Origin: CAYUYM01 sp964449305
GTDB taxonomy: Bacteria > Bacteroidota > Ignavibacteria > SZUA-365 > CAYQST01
Reading direction: 5' to 3'
Assembly: GCA_964449305.1 (NCBI GenBank)
Contig: CAYUYM010000176.1
Coordinates: 1 to 7,155, forward strand
DNA: 7,155 nucleotides
Under the pieces are notes generated by a model. That model was not told the DNA's origin. It was given only the letters and a program-made list of their open reading frames with translations, and did not search any database. The stretch's first letter is position 1; each line of letters begins with the position of its first letter. Positions 6,271 through 7,155 of this stretch are shown here, piece after piece. The translations under genes and the position numbers were made by a program.

Positions 6271-7155
6271 TCAATACAAACCGAGCTGTTCCTTCGAAAG
6301 CAGGCCGAGGAGGTTCTCCGTGTTGCAGATGCTCCCCACCACGTTCTCCTGATTGGGGGCGAAGCCGATCACCGGACCGTTCAGGATGTAGATCGATTCC
6401 ACCACATCCACCCAGCCCAGCGGATTCAGTCCGCCGAGATCTGTCCGGTTGCTGACCACGTATTGCAGGGCATCCTGGCTTGTGAGGAAGATGGATTTCA
6501 GCTCCATCAGGCCCTGGGGGGTGAACACCACGCCGAGTTTCGCATCGGCAGCGAGCTGCTCCTTCGCTCCCACGGGCTTCCCTGCCGCATCGGTGCCATG
6601 CCGGAAGCCGAGGCTGGACCGGGGATTGCTGCAGATGCCGCTGATGCCGTTGGAGACGAGGATGTTGTGCAGCTCCGGCGCGGCCTCCATGGCCAGGCGG
6701 AGCTTCTCTGCAAAGCGCACGCGGAAGTTTTCGAAGTCGCTGAACACCTGATCGATCTCAGCGCTGCGGCCTGCGGTGTCCAGCACCGCGATGCGGCCGA
6801 GCGTGACAAGCATCCTGTCGATCACCCCGATGTTTGCGGTGATGAAATCGGCATGCGCGCCAAACTCCTCGCTCTTCGCCTTCACGGTGAGGCCGCCCTT
6901 CAGCGTGCGGGCCTGTTCCGCGGCGGAGAGTGCGGCGACGTCCGTCTCCCACAGCGCAAGATCATGGTTCACTGCGGCAGCAAAGGCCTTCAGCACCATC
7001 AGCGATTCGAGATACCGCCGGAGGGCCACGGAGTCCTTCAGAAACGCATTGCGCAGCCTGATGCTCTGCCCGGTCATCTGTGTGGACTGGTATTTTTCCA
7101 CCGGCTTGATGGTGCCGCTTGTGGTGTTGATGATGCCCGGCGGAAGCAGCCAGAT
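6271..7155 (-). CDS. Unrecognised membrane-anchored protein, partial; tandem paralogue of the gene at 5334-6224
   Basis: The frame stays open to the window edge, so the N-terminus is missing; 294 residues are visible, ending at TGA (6273-6271). The first visible residues IWLLPPG align with VWYVGPG at the end of the neighbour's transmembrane segment, so the missing part should be only about 30 residues (cytoplasmic tail plus most of the membrane helix). Similarity then runs along the whole length: GTIKPVEKY with GTIGPVKKY, IRLRNAFL with IRLRNAIL, SDFENFRVRFAEK with NDFENFRVKFSEK, PELHNILVSNG with PDLHNTLVRNG. The spacing between the DFENFRV and LHN motifs is identical. By eye identity is roughly one third. 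The C-terminal 74 residues carry a repeat related to the neighbour's but with more units. The GTG at 7101 is an internal valine codon, not the start. Role unknown; probably co-transcribed with, and possibly a partner of, its paralogue. Confidence 0.88.
   Translation of the reverse strand: MWLLPPGIINTTSGTIKPVEKYQSTQMTGQSIRLRNAFLKDSVALRRYLESLMVLKAFAAAVNHDLALWETDVAALSAAEQARTLKGGLTVKAKSEEFGAHADFITANIGVIDRMLVTLGRIAVLDTAGRSAEIDQVFSDFENFRVRFAEKLRLAMEAAPELHNILVSNGISGICSNPRSSLGFRHGTDAAGKPVGAKEQLAADAKLGVVFTPQGLMELKSIFLTSQDALQYVVSNRTDLGGLNPLGWVDVVESIYILNGPVIGFAPNQENVVGSICNTENLLGLLSKEQLGLY
6274..6495 (-). repeat. Degenerate hydrophobic-glycine repeat at the C-terminus of the partial paralogue
   Basis: Three segments begin with SI and end in a hydrophobic residue plus G: SIFLTSQDALQ with YVVSNRTDLG; SIYILNGPVIG with FAPNQENVVG; and SICNTENLLG with LLSKEQLG. 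A spacer of about 12 residues (GLNPLGWVDVVE) separates the first two. The segment QDALQYVVSNRTDLG aligns with SGAMGYVASSQSAIG in the neighbouring paralogue, showing that the repeat predates the duplication and has since changed in number or spacing. Confidence 0.5.

Noticed and set aside
5511..6455. A 314-residue plus-strand open frame opposite the paralogue pair
   Set aside because: It is antisense to the conserved motifs shared by the two paralogues, which identify the minus strand as coding.
1..7155. CRISPR array, tRNA or rRNA, insertion sequence or phage genes
   Set aside because: No spaced direct DNA repeats, no RNA-gene signatures, no transposase or integrase motifs, and no terminal inverted repeats were seen.

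Overview
The window (about 7.2 kb, GC-rich, tightly packed) looks like ordinary chromosomal DNA from a high-GC member of the FCB group (Bacteroidetes/Chlorobi/Ignavibacteria/Kapabacteria-like lineages). The best clue is the first gene. It ends in a FlgD-fold / type A sorting domain of the kind used by the type IX secretion system (T9SS), with an NPFSP-type opening and a WDGRDDGG...GMYFVRL ending. A large outer-membrane-type protein and several exported or membrane proteins agree with a Gram-negative, secretion-rich host. Assignment below phylum level cannot be made from this sequence.

Layout. (1) Bases 1-1005, plus strand: the C-terminal part of an inter-alpha-trypsin-inhibitor-like VIT/VWA protein carrying the sorting domain; its start lies before the window. 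(2) Bases 1006-1116: a convergent gap with a strong GC hairpin, probably a shared terminator. (3) Bases 1117-2124, minus strand: a multi-pass PrsW-family intramembrane metalloprotease with all expected motifs and an unusual soluble C-terminal extension of about 125 residues. (4) Bases 2203-5181, minus strand: a 992-residue exported protein that appears to join a zinc metallopeptidase domain (HETTH plus a downstream WYHEG glutamate), a roughly six-bladed propeller and a C-terminal outer-membrane beta barrel. (5) Bases 5182-5333: a weak promoter candidate and a textbook intrinsic terminator on the minus strand. (6) Bases 5334-6224 and 6271-7155, minus strand: two tandem full-length paralogues of an unrecognised single-pass membrane protein. 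The upstream copy runs off the window.

Transcription units, as inferred: the two paralogues form one minus-strand operon ending at the terminator at 5259-5289. The metalloprotease-barrel gene starts a second minus-strand unit that probably includes the PrsW-family gene 78 bases downstream and ends at the convergent hairpin. The VIT/VWA gene comes from the opposite direction.

Functionally this is a set of cell-envelope genes: a probably T9SS-exported adhesion-like protein, an inner-membrane protease, a putative outer-membrane-anchored protease, and two membrane-anchored proteins of unknown role. The most novel-looking items are the protease-propeller-barrel fusion and the paralogue pair, whose C-termini carry a degenerate hydrophobic-glycine repeat of about 10 or 20 residues. 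No RNA gene, mobile element, CRISPR array or phage signature was found.
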